DNA from: Flavobacterium sp.
GTDB lineage: Bacteria > Bacteroidota > Bacteroidia > Flavobacteriales > Flavobacteriaceae
DNA: 39,259 nt
NCBI GenBank assembly: GCA_023251135.1
Contig: JAHEZJ010000041.1
Location: 1-39,259, forward strand
Direction of reading: 5' to 3'
The position numbers were made by a program, and so were the translations under genes. Below, piece after piece: positions 1 to 10,278 of the stretch. The notes below the pieces were generated by a model that had not been told where the DNA came from, searched no databases, and saw only the letters and a list, made by a program, of their open reading frames with translations. Position 1 is the stretch's first letter; each line of letters starts with the position of its first letter.

Positions 1-1
1 A

Positions 2-1057
2 GCATTACAGCTTAAAAAGCCAATTTTAATGCTTACCGATGCTGATTATATCGAGAACGGAATGAGTGATTTATTGGCTGATTCAGGTCCGGCATACGAC
101 ATCAATATCAAGATATTCAATAAATTACAAAATACAATCACAGGATGGCCTGGAGGTAAACCAAATGCCGATGATACCAATCGTCCTGAAAGAGCAGAAC
201 CTGCTAGAAAACGAGTATTGATTTTTAGCCCGCATCCGGATGATGATATCATCAGTATGGGAGGAACTTTCATGCGTTTGCAGGAGCAGGGACATGAGGT
301 ACACGTGGCGTATCAAACTTCCGGAAATATTGCTGTAGCCGATGATGAAGCTTTGCGTTTTGCAAGATTCGTAATTGATTACAATGAGAAATTCGGAATC
401 AAAAGCGCCGAAGCAGACAATATTTATCAAAAAGCAGCGACTTTTTTAACCAATAAAAAGAACAGCGAAATTGATATTCCTGAAGTTCGTTACATCAAAG
501 GATTAATCAGAAAAGGAGAGGCGAGAGCGACCAGTCATTTTGTAGGTTTAACCGATGATCAGATTCATTTTATGGAATTGCCATTCTATGAAACCGGAAC
601 AATTGAGAAAAAACCAATTGGAAAAGAAGATATTCAGTTAACGATGGACTTAATTGAAAAAATTAAACCACATCAAATTTATGCTGCAGGCGATTTAGCA
701 GATCCGCACGGAACACATAAAGTTTGTCTGGACGCTATTTTTGAAGCCGTAAAAGCACTAAAACCAAAATCGTTTATGGATGATTGTTGGTTGTGGTTGT
801 ACCGAGGAGCATGGCAGGAATGGGGAATTGATGAAGTTGAGATGGCGGTACCAATGAGTCCGGATCAGGTATTGGCAAAACGTCACGGAATCTTCAAGCA
901 CCAATCTCAAAAAGACGGTGTTGTTTTCCAGGGAACTGACGCCAGAGAATTTTGGCAAAGAGCCGAAGACAGAAATGCCGAAACAGCTGCTTTGTACCAA
1001 CAGTTAGGTCTAGCGACTTACGCTGCAATGGAAGCTTTTGTAAGGTGGCATTATTAA
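2..1057 (+). CDS. nagB: Glucosamine-6-phosphate deaminase, C-terminal PIG-L/LmbE-like part (5' truncated)
   Basis: The reading frame is open from the window edge, so the gene begins upstream and about 351 residues are visible. The visible part holds a PIG-L/LmbE-type deacetylase domain: the zinc-binding stretch FSPHPDDDIISMGGTF, followed later by DLADPHGTHK, which supplies the downstream histidine ligand. In Bacteroidota, NagB proteins of about 640 residues carry the deaminase domain first and this PIG-L domain at the end, and the visible part matches that C-terminal half. The deaminase turns glucosamine-6-phosphate into fructose-6-phosphate and ammonia in amino-sugar catabolism; the job of the appended domain is not established. 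The deaminase domain lies outside the window, so the name depends on recognising the tail. A stand-alone LmbE protein is the alternative. The stop codon is followed at once by the 3'-flank repeats. Confidence 0.8.
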   Translation, partial: ALQLKKPILMLTDADYIENGMSDLLADSGPAYDINIKIFNKLQNTITGWPGGKPNADDTNRPERAEPARKRVLIFSPHPDDDIISMGGTFMRLQEQGHEVHVAYQTSGNIAVADDEALRFARFVIDYNEKFGIKSAEADNIYQKAATFLTNKKNSEIDIPEVRYIKGLIRKGEARATSHFVGLTDDQIHFMELPFYETGTIEKKPIGKEDIQLTMDLIEKIKPHQIYAAGDLADPHGTHKVCLDAIFEAVKALKPKSFMDDCWLWLYRGAWQEWGIDEVEMAVPMSPDQVLAKRHGIFKHQSQKDGVVFQGTDAREFWQRAEDRNAETAALYQQLGLATYAAMEAFVRWHY

Positions 1058-1062
1058 AAAAG

Positions 1063-1093
1063 GGGCTAAGGTTCTGAGGTGCTAAGGTTTTAG
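1063..1093 (+). repeat. CTAAGGTT-type degenerate 3'-flank repeat, copy 1
   Basis: Five bases after the nagB stop there are three degenerate 8-base units (CTAAGGTT, CTGAGGTG, CTAAGGTT). Related units follow the stop codons of the minus-strand genes ending at 11787 and 14025, in the same orientation relative to the gene they follow. Confidence 0.7.
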
Positions 1094-1096
1094 TTA

Positions 1097-1180
1097 TCAG
1101 TCGCAGTTTACAGTCTCAGTTTCAAACTTACTGCGACTGAAAACTGCGACCGTAGACTATTTTTTAATTCGTGGCGAAAT
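1097..1180. repeat. CAGTCGCAGT-type repeat with inverted arms
   Basis: The arms 1097-1107 (TCAGTCGCAGT) and 1130-1140 (ACTGCGACTGA) are a perfect 11-bp inverted repeat, with CAGTCTCAGT between them and ACTGCGAC again after. The unit starting at 1131 recurs imperfectly at 1250-1299. The spacer 1058-1392 holds only these repeats and the hairpin at 1330; I see no convincing gene in it. Confidence 0.7.
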
Positions 1181-1249
1181 CTTTTACCCGAATAGCTGTC
1201 TTTTATTAATCGTTAGTTTTGCAGTACGTTTTAAAAAATGATTAAGGTT

Positions 1250-1299
1250 CTGCGACTGAAAACCGAGACTGTAAACTATCTTTTAATCTCTGGTAAAAG
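1250..1299. repeat. Imperfect direct repeat of 1131-1180
   Basis: Aligned without gaps, about 39 of 50 bases match 1131-1180. Both begin CTGCGACTGAAAA and continue through an ACTAT and a TTTTAAT stretch. A short ORF can be drawn across this segment, but its sequence is simply the repeat. Confidence 0.65.
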
Positions 1300-1329
1300 A
1301 AAAAAAATAATAATAGCTTTGCACGTAAC

Positions 1330-1379
1330 AAGAAGCAAGAGGAAAGGATATAGAACTTCTTTCCTCTTGCTTCTTTTTT
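1330..1379 (+). terminator. Perfect 17-bp hairpin followed by T-run
   Basis: The arms 1330-1346 and 1359-1375 pair perfectly around a 12-base loop and run into a T-tract ending at 1379. This fits an intrinsic terminator for nagB read-through. It is odd in ending only 13 bases before the ATG of the next gene. Confidence 0.65.
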
Positions 1380-1392
1380 CTTTAAAAAAAAC

Positions 1393-1629
1393 ATGGAACC
1401 AGACAAAAAACTGCTCATAAAATTAGCCCATACCAAAATGCCATTCGGAAAATACGAAGGCTGGTTTTTAATTGATTTACCCGAATATTATGTCGTTTGG
1501 TATCAGAATAAAGGATTTCCAAAAGGAGAGCTCGGACAGCAATTAGCGCTTGTTTACGAGTTAAAACTGAACGGACTTGAGGAATTGATCCGCAATATTA
1601 AAAAGCAATATCCTAAACCTTTGAAATAG
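1393..1629 (+). CDS. DUF3820 family protein
   Basis: A 78-residue soluble protein. The core MPFGKYEGWFLIDLPEYYVVW and the following GFPKGELGQQLALVYELK match the small DUF3820 family, found mostly in Bacteroidota and gamma-proteobacteria, whose function is not established. No signal peptide or membrane segment is visible. The chosen ATG lies 13 bases after a terminator-like hairpin, which leaves almost no room for a promoter. A second in-frame ATG at 1438 falls exactly at the conserved MPFGKY and could be used instead, giving a 63-residue protein. Members often have a few residues before MPFGKY, so I keep the first ATG. It stands alone, 150 bases before the DUF4190 gene. Confidence 0.75.
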   Translation: MEPDKKLLIKLAHTKMPFGKYEGWFLIDLPEYYVVWYQNKGFPKGELGQQLALVYELKLNGLEELIRNIKKQYPKPLK

Positions 1630-1724
1630 TGAGAAATATCTTTTTCTTTTAATTAAGTTGTTGATTTCTCAAATTCAGAAAAAGAAGGTTAATTTAATTG
1701 TTGATAACTTAGACGGGGTAGTTA

Positions 1725-1753
1725 TTGTTTGTGTAAGTCGTTTTCTATTTTTG
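1725..1753 (+). promoter_or_regulatory. Bacteroidota-type promoter for the DUF4190 gene
   Basis: TTG at 1725-1727, an 18-base spacer and TATTTTTG at 1746-1753 fit the Flavobacterium consensus TTG-N17-23-TAnnTTTG. The ATG follows 25 bases later. Confidence 0.6.
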
Positions 1754-1778
1754 TCAGAACTAACAAAAACAATTTTTT

Positions 1779-2189
1779 ATGGAAAATAATTTACCTTCTT
1801 CAAATGCTGGCCAGTCATTAGGTATTATCGCTTTAATTTTTGGTATTATCGGTGTATTAGCAGCTTTTATTCCCTGCTTTGGTTTTATTGCAGTTTTATT
1901 TGGAATTCTTGCAATTGTATTTGGAGCGATTGGTTTAAATCAGGCAAAAAAAGAAAATGCATCGACTTCTTTACCAAAAGCTGGTTTGTATTTGGGAATC
2001 GCAGCAACAGTTTTTGTTATTATCTGGGTTGCTATTTTTGTTGGCTCAATAGGTTCTCTTGCTTTAGAACATAAGGATGAAATCGAAAGAGCTTTAGATT
2101 CTGTTAAAGTAGAACAAATAAAAACGGCTGATTCTTTAGATGTAGAGGTGCAGGTAGATACTACTACAATTGAGGATACTGTAAAATAA
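1779..2189 (+). CDS. DUF4190 family membrane protein
   Basis: A 136-residue membrane protein. Residues about 11-55 form a closely spaced hydrophobic hairpin rich in Gly, Ile and Phe (LGIIALIFGIIGVLAAFIP), then GAIGLNQAKKE, then a third hydrophobic segment at about 70-93. This arrangement and the SLGIIALIFGI and GLYLGI signatures fit DUF4190. The C-terminal 40 residues are acidic and hydrophilic, with no motif I recognise. It likely sits in the inner membrane; function unknown. The next gene starts 12 bases after its stop, so the two are probably one transcript driven by the promoter at 1725-1753. Confidence 0.75.
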   Translation: MENNLPSSNAGQSLGIIALIFGIIGVLAAFIPCFGFIAVLFGILAIVFGAIGLNQAKKENASTSLPKAGLYLGIAATVFVIIWVAIFVGSIGSLALEHKDEIERALDSVKVEQIKTADSLDVEVQVDTTTIEDTVK

Positions 2190-2201
2190 TATATAGAGTA
2201 A

Positions 2202-2591
2202 ATGTCTATTTATCAAGAAATTGATTCTTATAAAAAGATAAACGTAATTTTGATCTTCATCATTATGTTTGTCTTTTTTTATTGCTTTTTTCTTCCCTAT
2301 TTAAATTTTGGTTTGCGTTCATCCTGCGACGGATTGCCGTTGATCTATTGTAAAAGCCGCGGACTCACAAGGGCTTTTTCTCAAATACTTAGATTTCATT
2401 TTCGGGAAGCAATTGTTTACAATCCATTTAGCATAAAAATTTTTAGTTTCTTTTTGTTTCAGCTTGTTGCGAGATTTTTTATCAATTGCATCATTTCTTT
2501 CCCCATATTTAAAAAAGTATTAATCTTTGATATTTCGCTAAGCGTAATTTCTTTTCTTTTCTGTTTTTATAATTTGATACTTCCTTACTAG
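2202..2591 (+). CDS. DUF2752 family membrane protein
   Basis: A 129-residue protein with three hydrophobic stretches (about 13-34, 76-98 and 104-126). The conserved element CKSRGLTRAF, followed by FREAIVYNPFS, corresponds to the DUF2752 signature, usually written CPxCGLTRAF then AxxxNP. Here the second cysteine of the CxxC pair is arginine, so any metal or redox role proposed for the pair would not apply. Function is unknown. It follows the DUF4190 gene by 12 bases, and small DUF4190 and DUF2752 membrane proteins often sit together in flavobacteria. No clear terminator follows; about 217 A+T-rich bases separate it from pyrG. Confidence 0.7.
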   Translation: MSIYQEIDSYKKINVILIFIIMFVFFYCFFLPYLNFGLRSSCDGLPLIYCKSRGLTRAFSQILRFHFREAIVYNPFSIKIFSFFLFQLVARFFINCIISFPIFKKVLIFDISLSVISFLFCFYNLILPY

Positions 2592-2736
2592 AAATTAATT
2601 AGGCTGTATTTTTGAGTTTTACTTATCGATTTTTAGTTAATACTGATAAAAAACATTCATTTTGATAATAGAATTGATTGCTAAAGCATTTAAAATAAAA
2701 TGTGCTTAAAAATTTAAAAATTATCTCATTCTCTAA

Positions 2737-4422
<1,686 letters not shown>

Positions 4423-4502
4423 TAATTAATATTCTGAAAAGTGTAACTTTTGAGTGCAACTCATTACTAATACCTTTTTAACGAATAACTTTTTAAACTA
4501 TA

Positions 4503-6416
4503 ATGGAAGAAAAAAAATTTGATCTTAATTCAATCATTGGTTTTGTATTGATATTTGGAATTTTGATTTGGATTATGTACCAAAATCAGCCTTCTGATAA
4601 AGAGATTGCTGCTGAAAAAGCAAAGAAAGAACTAGTTGCCAAACAAGAAGCACAAGCGAAAGCGGATAAAACAAAAACAGCTGTTTTACCGGTGGCTGCC
4701 GCAGCAACTCCTGGAGACACAGTTCAGCTGGCGCAATTACAAAAAACATTAGGTGGTTTCGCTTATTCGGCTACACTTCCTTCTGCTAAAGAAGGTTTTA
4801 CAACTATTGAAAACGAAAAGATTAAACTAAAAATCGCTAACAAAGGTGGTTATGTAGTTGAAGCTACTTTGAAAGAATTTAAAAGATTTGAGAAAAATTC
4901 TGGACAATTAGTAGAATTAATTAAAGACAATAATTCGAACCTAAACATTCAGTTACAAACAACTGACAACAGAACTTTAAATTCGAAAGATCTTTATTTT
5001 GAGCCAACGTTGACTAAAAACGGTGCGGATCAAATCTTGACTATGCGTTTGAAAGCGGGTGCTAATGAATTTTTGGAATATAAATATGTATTAAAACCAA
5101 ACGATTATTTAGTTGGTTTTGATATTCATTCTCAGGGATTGAACAAAGTTTTAAATTCTTCGAAACCATTAGATTTACAATGGAATTTAAGAACGTTCAG
5201 AAATGAGAAAAGTATTTCTTATGAAAATCGTTATGCTGAAATTTATTATAGCTATCAGGATGGTAAAGAAAGTTATGTAGGACAGGGTACTCTTAAAGAA
5301 GAAAATCCTGAAAAAGTGGATTATGTTGCTTTTAAGCAGCACTTTTTTACTACAATTTTACAAACAAATACCTCTTTTGAAAAAGCGCATTTGGTTTCTG
5401 AAAATTTAGTAAAAGATGAAAAAATCGATACTATTTTCACCAAACAATTTAAAGCAAACGTTCCTTTAGCATTTACTAACGGAGAAGTTGATTATAAAAT
5501 GAGTTGGTATTTTGGACCGGCTGATTATAAAGTTTTAAAATCTTACGATAAAAACTTCGAAAAAATTATTCCATTAGGTTGGGGGATTTTTGGATGGATC
5601 AACAAATGGATTTTCATTCCATTGTTTGGATTCTTAAGCTCTACAATTGGATTGTCATTAGGAATTGCCATTATCATCTTTACAATCATTATCAAATTGG
5701 CCATGTCGCCAATTACCTATAAGTCATTCCTGTCACAGGCTAAAATGAAAGTTTTACGTCCGGAGATTACAGAATTGGGAGAAAAATTCAAAAAAGACCC
5801 AATGAAAAAACAACAGGAAACCATGAAACTGTACAACAAAGCAGGGGTAAACCCAATGGCAGGATGTATTCCGGCATTGATTCAGCTTCCGTTTATGTAT
5901 GCGTCATTCCAGTTCTTCCCATCTGCCTTTGAGTTAAGACAAAAAGGATTCCTTTGGGCAGACGATTTGTCTTCTTTTGATGCGGTGGTGAAATTGCCAT
6001 TTAGTATTCCATTGTATGGAGATCATATCAGTTTGTTTCCAATTTTGGCAGCAATTGCGATTTTCTTCTATATGAAAATGACTTCAGGAGACCAGCAAAT
6101 GGCAGCTCCTCAACAAGAAGGTATGCCGGATATGGCAAAAATGATGAAAATCATGATTTATGTTTCACCGTTAATGATGTTAATCTTCTTTAACAGTTAT
6201 GGAGCAGGTTTGAGTTTGTACAACTTTATTTCGAACTTAATTACAATTGGAATTATGTTTGTCATTAAAAATTACATCGTGGATACAGATAAAATTCACG
6301 CTCAGATTCAGGAGAATAAATTAAAAGAGCCTAAAAAGCAAAGCAAGTTTCAACAACGTCTTCAGGAAGTAATGGAACAGCAGGAAGCTGCGAAAGCTCA
6401 GAATAAAAAGAAATAA
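4503..6416 (+). CDS. yidC: Membrane protein insertase YidC
   Basis: This 637-residue inner-membrane protein inserts and folds membrane proteins, alone or with SecYEG. An N-terminal membrane segment (about residues 9-24) is followed by a charged linker, a large periplasmic beta-sandwich domain (about 90-350), and then the conserved 60-kDa insertase core with five membrane segments from about 365 onward. Core landmarks are PITYKSFLSQAKM, the cytoplasmic loop with NPMAGCIPALIQLPFMYASF, and a hydrophilic Lys/Gln-rich tail. Length is typical of the Gram-negative, Bacteroidota-type form. It lies between pyrG and a strong terminator. Confidence 0.96.
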   Translation: MEEKKFDLNSIIGFVLIFGILIWIMYQNQPSDKEIAAEKAKKELVAKQEAQAKADKTKTAVLPVAAAATPGDTVQLAQLQKTLGGFAYSATLPSAKEGFTTIENEKIKLKIANKGGYVVEATLKEFKRFEKNSGQLVELIKDNNSNLNIQLQTTDNRTLNSKDLYFEPTLTKNGADQILTMRLKAGANEFLEYKYVLKPNDYLVGFDIHSQGLNKVLNSSKPLDLQWNLRTFRNEKSISYENRYAEIYYSYQDGKESYVGQGTLKEENPEKVDYVAFKQHFFTTILQTNTSFEKAHLVSENLVKDEKIDTIFTKQFKANVPLAFTNGEVDYKMSWYFGPADYKVLKSYDKNFEKIIPLGWGIFGWINKWIFIPLFGFLSSTIGLSLGIAIIIFTIIIKLAMSPITYKSFLSQAKMKVLRPEITELGEKFKKDPMKKQQETMKLYNKAGVNPMAGCIPALIQLPFMYASFQFFPSAFELRQKGFLWADDLSSFDAVVKLPFSIPLYGDHISLFPILAAIAIFFYMKMTSGDQQMAAPQQEGMPDMAKMMKIMIYVSPLMMLIFFNSYGAGLSLYNFISNLITIGIMFVIKNYIVDTDKIHAQIQENKLKEPKKQSKFQQRLQEVMEQQEAAKAQNKKK

Positions 6417-6423
6417 TAATACT

Positions 6424-6453
6424 AAAAAAATCTCGATTTATCGAGATTTTTTT
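6424..6453 (+). terminator. Intrinsic terminator after yidC
   Basis: The arms 6424-6436 and 6441-6453 are a perfect 13-bp A-rich/T-rich stem with a 4-base loop, starting 8 bases after the yidC stop. The A/T arms would also let it act on the other strand. Confidence 0.85.
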
Positions 6454-6512
6454 ATACCTCAGATATACTTTATCAAAGCCATTATCGTTAAAGTTAAAAA
6501 TGAAATATAAAT

Positions 6513-7229
6513 ATGATTTTGAGAAAAATAATAATCGGATTGCTTTTTTTAAATACCGTTTTTGTTGCAGCGCAAGAGGTTAATAAATCAGATGCCAGCG
6601 GGAAAAAAGACGGGATTTGGAAAGGAACTTATGAAGTTTCGAAACGACCTCGTTACGAAGGAACCTTCAATCACGGAAAAGAAACGGGTGTATTTAAATT
6701 TTTTGATGATACCAAAAAAGGAGATGTTATCGCAACTCGTGATTTTACGGCAAATGACGGAAGTTCGTACACCATCTTTTACGATCAGAACAAGAATAAA
6801 GTAAGCGAAGGAAAAGAAATCGGCAAATCGCGTGAAGGCGACTGGAAGTATTACCATAAAGCTTCGAAAGCCCTTATGACGCTTGAAAAATATAAAGGCG
6901 GAAAATTGGAAGGAGCAAGAATAGTTTATTATCCGGATGCTAAAATTGCCGAAGAAATGACGTATAAAGACGGTCTGAAAGAAGGAGTTTATAAGAAATA
7001 CGGGCAAAACGGAATTCTCTTGGAGCAAAGTACCTTTAAGAACAATGAATACAATGGCGATGCTGTTTTTTATGATTCTGATGGTGTTGTAGCTTCTAAA
7101 GGAAAATTTCTAAAAGGCAAAAAGGCCGGCATGTGGCAATTTTACCTAAAAGGAAAGCTGACCAAAGAAGTAAACATGAGTGATCCTAAAAGTAGTTATC
7201 AGGCAGATTCTAAACGTAAAACGGAATAA
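6513..7229 (+). CDS. Secreted MORN-repeat (YwqK-like) protein
   Basis: A 238-residue protein with a signal peptide at residues 1-21 (hydrophobic core, then VAAQ). The mature part is built of repeated short beta units typical of MORN or YwqK-type proteins: GKKDGIWKGTYE, RYEGTFNHGKETGVFKFF, REGDWKYYHK, LEGARIVYYPD, KEGVYKKYGQNG, NGDAVFYDSDG, KAGMWQFYLKGK. In databases such proteins are often labelled toxin-antitoxin system YwqK family antitoxin, but nothing here suggests a toxin partner. A periplasmic or outer-membrane-associated scaffold role is likely; the exact function is unknown. It sits alone between the yidC terminator and the mnmA promoter. Confidence 0.75.
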   Translation: MILRKIIIGLLFLNTVFVAAQEVNKSDASGKKDGIWKGTYEVSKRPRYEGTFNHGKETGVFKFFDDTKKGDVIATRDFTANDGSSYTIFYDQNKNKVSEGKEIGKSREGDWKYYHKASKALMTLEKYKGGKLEGARIVYYPDAKIAEEMTYKDGLKEGVYKKYGQNGILLEQSTFKNNEYNGDAVFYDSDGVVASKGKFLKGKKAGMWQFYLKGKLTKEVNMSDPKSSYQADSKRKTE

Positions 7230-7396
7230 GTTTAGTTACCATAAATATTCTGAAAAAGATTTTTTTAATACAGTATCCCAGATTTCTAAGTGATCAGTTT
7301 ATTCGCCTACAAAGCTTGTAAAAGGGACAATAAGTTTTATTTACAACGGCATTGTATAAACTAATCAAAACTGCTGCAATTTTCAAAAATAGGGCT

Positions 7397-7404
7397 TATC
7401 TTTG
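7397..7404 (+). promoter_or_regulatory. TATCTTTG promoter element before mnmA
   Basis: TATCTTTGCA ends about 30 bases before the mnmA ATG. No clear -33 TTG is present. Confidence 0.55.
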
Positions 7405-7433
7405 CACTCTTGTAAAAATATAAAGGATTTAGA

Positions 7434-8621
7434 ATGAAACGTGTAGTTGTTGGACTTTCCGGAGGAGTAGATTCAAGTGTTGCGGCTTATTTATTGCAGC
7501 AGCAAGGATATGAAGTTATTGGCCTTTTTATGAAGAACTGGCACGATGATTCCGTTACGATTTCTAATGAATGCCCGTGGTTAGAAGACAGCAACGATGC
7601 ATTATTGGTAGCCGAAAAATTGGGTATACCGTTTCAAACCGTTGATTTAAGCGAAGAATACAAAGAAAAAATCGTTGATTATATGTTCAACGAATACGAA
7701 AAAGGGAGAACTCCAAATCCTGACGTACTTTGTAACCGCGAAATTAAATTCGATGTTTTTATGAAAATCGCTCTAAGCCTTGGAGCCGATTATGTTGCGA
7801 CCGGACATTACTGCCAGAAAAGCGAAATTGAAGTGGACGGAAAAACGGTTTATCAATTGATTGCCGGAAATGATGTTAACAAAGATCAGTCGTACTTTTT
7901 ATGCCAGTTGTCTCAAGAACAATTGTCAAAAGCTTTGTTCCCAATTGGAGCCTTGACAAAACCGGAAGTGCGCGAAATTGCTGCTGAAATGGAATTGGTT
8001 ACTGCCGAAAAGAAAGATTCTCAAGGACTTTGTTTCATCGGAAAAGTACGTTTGCCGGAATTTTTACAGCAAAAATTGCAGCCTAAAGAAGGTCTTATTG
8101 TTCAAATTGACAAAAATGATCCTATTTATACTATCGAAAAACCTAAAGGAATTTCTCTGGAAGACGAATTAAAAATCGATTCTCAAAAACTGGATTATCT
8201 TCCAACAATGGGTAAAGTAATGGGCAAACATCAGGGAGCACATTATTTTACAAACGGTCAGAGAAAAGGTTTAAATGTTGGTGGTACTACAGATCCGTTA
8301 TTTGTAATTGCAACTGATGTTGATACCAATACCATTTATACCGGTTTAACAAGCAATCATCCTGGTTTGTTTAAAAAAGCATTGTTTGTTGGAAACTCCG
8401 AAGTACACTGGGTTCGTGAAGATTTGAAATTGAATGAAGGGGAGAAAATGGAAGTAATGGCAAGAATTCGTTACCGTCAGCCGTTACAGAAAGCAATTCT
8501 GCATCAATTTGAAAACGGAATGTACGTGAGTTTCGAAGAACCTCAGTCTGCCATCACAGAAGGACAGTTTGTTGCCTGGTATTTAGAGAATGAATTAGTT
8601 GGTTCGGGAGTAATTTCTTAG
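7434..8621 (+). CDS. mnmA: tRNA-specific 2-thiouridylase MnmA
   Basis: This 395-residue cytoplasmic enzyme 2-thiolates the wobble uridine (U34) of Lys, Glu and Gln tRNAs, using ATP and relayed persulfide sulfur. The PP-loop [15 protein letters not shown] lies at residues 7-21. The catalytic pair is Cys100 (in [14 protein letters not shown]) and Cys200 (in SQGLCFIGK). [15 protein letters not shown] and the C-terminal beta-barrel ([13 protein letters not shown] onward) are all in place, and length is normal. It has its own TAnnTTTG promoter. The subtilase gene starts 43 bases after its stop with no terminator between, so read-through is likely. Confidence 0.96.
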   Translation: MKRVVVGLSGGVDSSVAAYLLQQQGYEVIGLFMKNWHDDSVTISNECPWLEDSNDALLVAEKLGIPFQTVDLSEEYKEKIVDYMFNEYEKGRTPNPDVLCNREIKFDVFMKIALSLGADYVATGHYCQKSEIEVDGKTVYQLIAGNDVNKDQSYFLCQLSQEQLSKALFPIGALTKPEVREIAAEMELVTAEKKDSQGLCFIGKVRLPEFLQQKLQPKEGLIVQIDKNDPIYTIEKPKGISLEDELKIDSQKLDYLPTMGKVMGKHQGAHYFTNGQRKGLNVGGTTDPLFVIATDVDTNTIYTGLTSNHPGLFKKALFVGNSEVHWVREDLKLNEGEKMEVMARIRYRQPLQKAILHQFENGMYVSFEEPQSAITEGQFVAWYLENELVGSGVIS

Positions 8622-8664
8622 CTTTATACTTTTTTACGGAGGTTTCACCTTTAAAAAAGTAATC

Positions 8665-10266
8665 ATGAAGCATTATTTTGTGTTTTTATTGTTGATTTTA
8701 TCTACTGCGATGTTTTCGCAGGAAGATGCATGGGTCTATTTTAAAAATAAACCAAATGCACAAGCGTCTTTAGATGCCCCCCTTTCAATTTTGACACAAC
8801 GTGCACTAGATCGAAGGGGCAGTCAAAACATTGCCTTAGACGTTACCGACGCACCTGTAGAGGACACTTATATCAATCAGATTAGATCGAGTGCCGGGAT
8901 TACTATAATGGCAAAATCAAAATGGTTAAATGCACTTCATATCAGGGGAACTCAGTCTGATATCTTAGCACTTAAATTGTTGTCATTTGTAGATAAGGTA
9001 ACTTTTGCCAATAAAAATCTAAATACTACCTCTAAAAAAATTACAGAAAGTCAGGTTACTCCCGTAAAAGACAAACGTAAATCGAAAACCGATTATGCCT
9101 ACGGCTCTTCGGGAAATCAGATCGAAATGTTAAACGGAAAGGTTTTGCATCAACAGAACAAAACGGGGTCCGGAAAAATAATTGCCGTTTTAGATGCCGG
9201 TTTTCCGGGTGTTAACACCGCTTTACCCTTTAAGAAACTAATCGATAACCATCAGATATTAGGAGGTTATGATTTCGTCAGTAGAAATGCCAATTTCTAT
9301 ACAGGGGATAGTCATGGAACAATGGTACTTTCAACGATGGGCGGTTATAAAGAAAATTCCTTAGTGGGTACTGCTCCTGATGCTTCGTACTATTTATTCA
9401 TTACAGAATATGATCCTACCGAAAATCCGGTTGAAGAATCTTATTGGGTAGAAGCAGCGGAAGAAGCGGATCGTGTAGGAGCTGATATTATAACAACTTC
9501 GCTCGGTTATTTTGAGTTTGATAATGCCAGTTATACTCATAGTTATAGTGATATGAATGGCACAACTAATTTTATCTCCCGTGGTGCTGAACTGGCTTTT
9601 AGTAAAGGTATAATCGTTGTAGCTTCGGCAGGAAATGAAGGAGTTAGTTCAGAACCTCATATTGGCGGACCGGCAGATGCTGTTTCGGTAATTACTGTAG
9701 GAGCTGTCACAGCTTCAAAAGTAAAATCCGGTTTTAGTTCGATTGGACCAAGTTACGACGGAAGGATTAAACCGGAAGTTATGGCGCAGGGAACTGCTGC
9801 TGTTGTGTCTGATACTGCAGGAAACATAATTACGATAGACGGTACTTCATTTTCCTGTCCAATAATGGCCGGGATGATTGCTTGTTTGTGGCAGGCCTTT
9901 CCATCCAAAACCAATAAAGAGATTCGACAAATGATTTTGCAGTCTTCAGATCGATATGCTGCACCCAATAACAATTATGGTTATGGCATTCCAAATTTTG
10001 GAGCCAGCTTAGGAGTAGAGAATTTCGAGTCTTTAGATACTGGGTTTTCTGTATTTCCAAATCCTACTCAAACAACACTTTCTTTTTTGTTTGAAAACAA
10101 TACCGCTTTTGTTTCCATTTACTCAGTTTTAGGGCAAAAGCTAATCGAAAAACAAATTACCAATCAAAATCCAATTCTTTCTGTTGAAGCGTTAAAAAGC
10201 GGACTCTATTTTTATACTTTTGAGGCTAATGGCCTTCATAAAACAGGAAAGATAATCAAACAATAA
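8665..10266 (+). CDS. S8 family serine peptidase with T9SS C-terminal sorting domain
   Basis: A 533-residue secreted subtilase. The signal peptide covers about residues 1-18 (ending MFSQ), followed by an inhibitor-like N-terminal region, then the S8 domain with the triad Asp177 (AVLDAGFPG), His217 (GDSHGTMV) and Ser395 (GTSFSCPIMAG). The oxyanion-side segment ASAGNEG is also present. The last 75 residues (VFPNPTQTTLSF to TGKIIKQ) are a type A sorting domain used by the type IX secretion system, with the PNP motif, a GLYFYTF-like strand and a Lys-containing end. The protein is expected to be exported across the outer membrane and then released or attached at the surface. The gene lies between mnmA and the nitronate monooxygenase-like gene, 12 bases from the latter, suggesting shared transcription. 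Its substrate is not predictable. Confidence 0.92.
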   Translation: MKHYFVFLLLILSTAMFSQEDAWVYFKNKPNAQASLDAPLSILTQRALDRRGSQNIALDVTDAPVEDTYINQIRSSAGITIMAKSKWLNALHIRGTQSDILALKLLSFVDKVTFANKNLNTTSKKITESQVTPVKDKRKSKTDYAYGSSGNQIEMLNGKVLHQQNKTGSGKIIAVLDAGFPGVNTALPFKKLIDNHQILGGYDFVSRNANFYTGDSHGTMVLSTMGGYKENSLVGTAPDASYYLFITEYDPTENPVEESYWVEAAEEADRVGADIITTSLGYFEFDNASYTHSYSDMNGTTNFISRGAELAFSKGIIVVASAGNEGVSSEPHIGGPADAVSVITVGAVTASKVKSGFSSIGPSYDGRIKPEVMAQGTAAVVSDTAGNIITIDGTSFSCPIMAGMIACLWQAFPSKTNKEIRQMILQSSDRYAAPNNNYGYGIPNFGASLGVENFESLDTGFSVFPNPTQTTLSFLFENNTAFVSIYSVLGQKLIEKQITNQNPILSVEALKSGLYFYTFEANGLHKTGKIIKQ

Positions 10267-10278
10267 TTACATTTTTGA

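Noticed and set aside
1238-1436. Two opposing short ORFs (plus 1238-1420, minus 1242-1436)
   Set aside because: Both run through the direct repeat and the perfect hairpin; their residues are translations of low-complexity A/T runs and they overlap the DUF3820 start.
6588-7028. Minus-strand 146-codon ORF within the MORN-type gene
   Set aside because: Antisense shadow; the plus-strand frame has a signal peptide and repeat motifs.
6513-7229. Toxin-antitoxin system suggested by the YwqK-like label
   Set aside because: The protein has a signal peptide and there is no small toxin gene beside it; the label is a database convention for MORN-like repeats.
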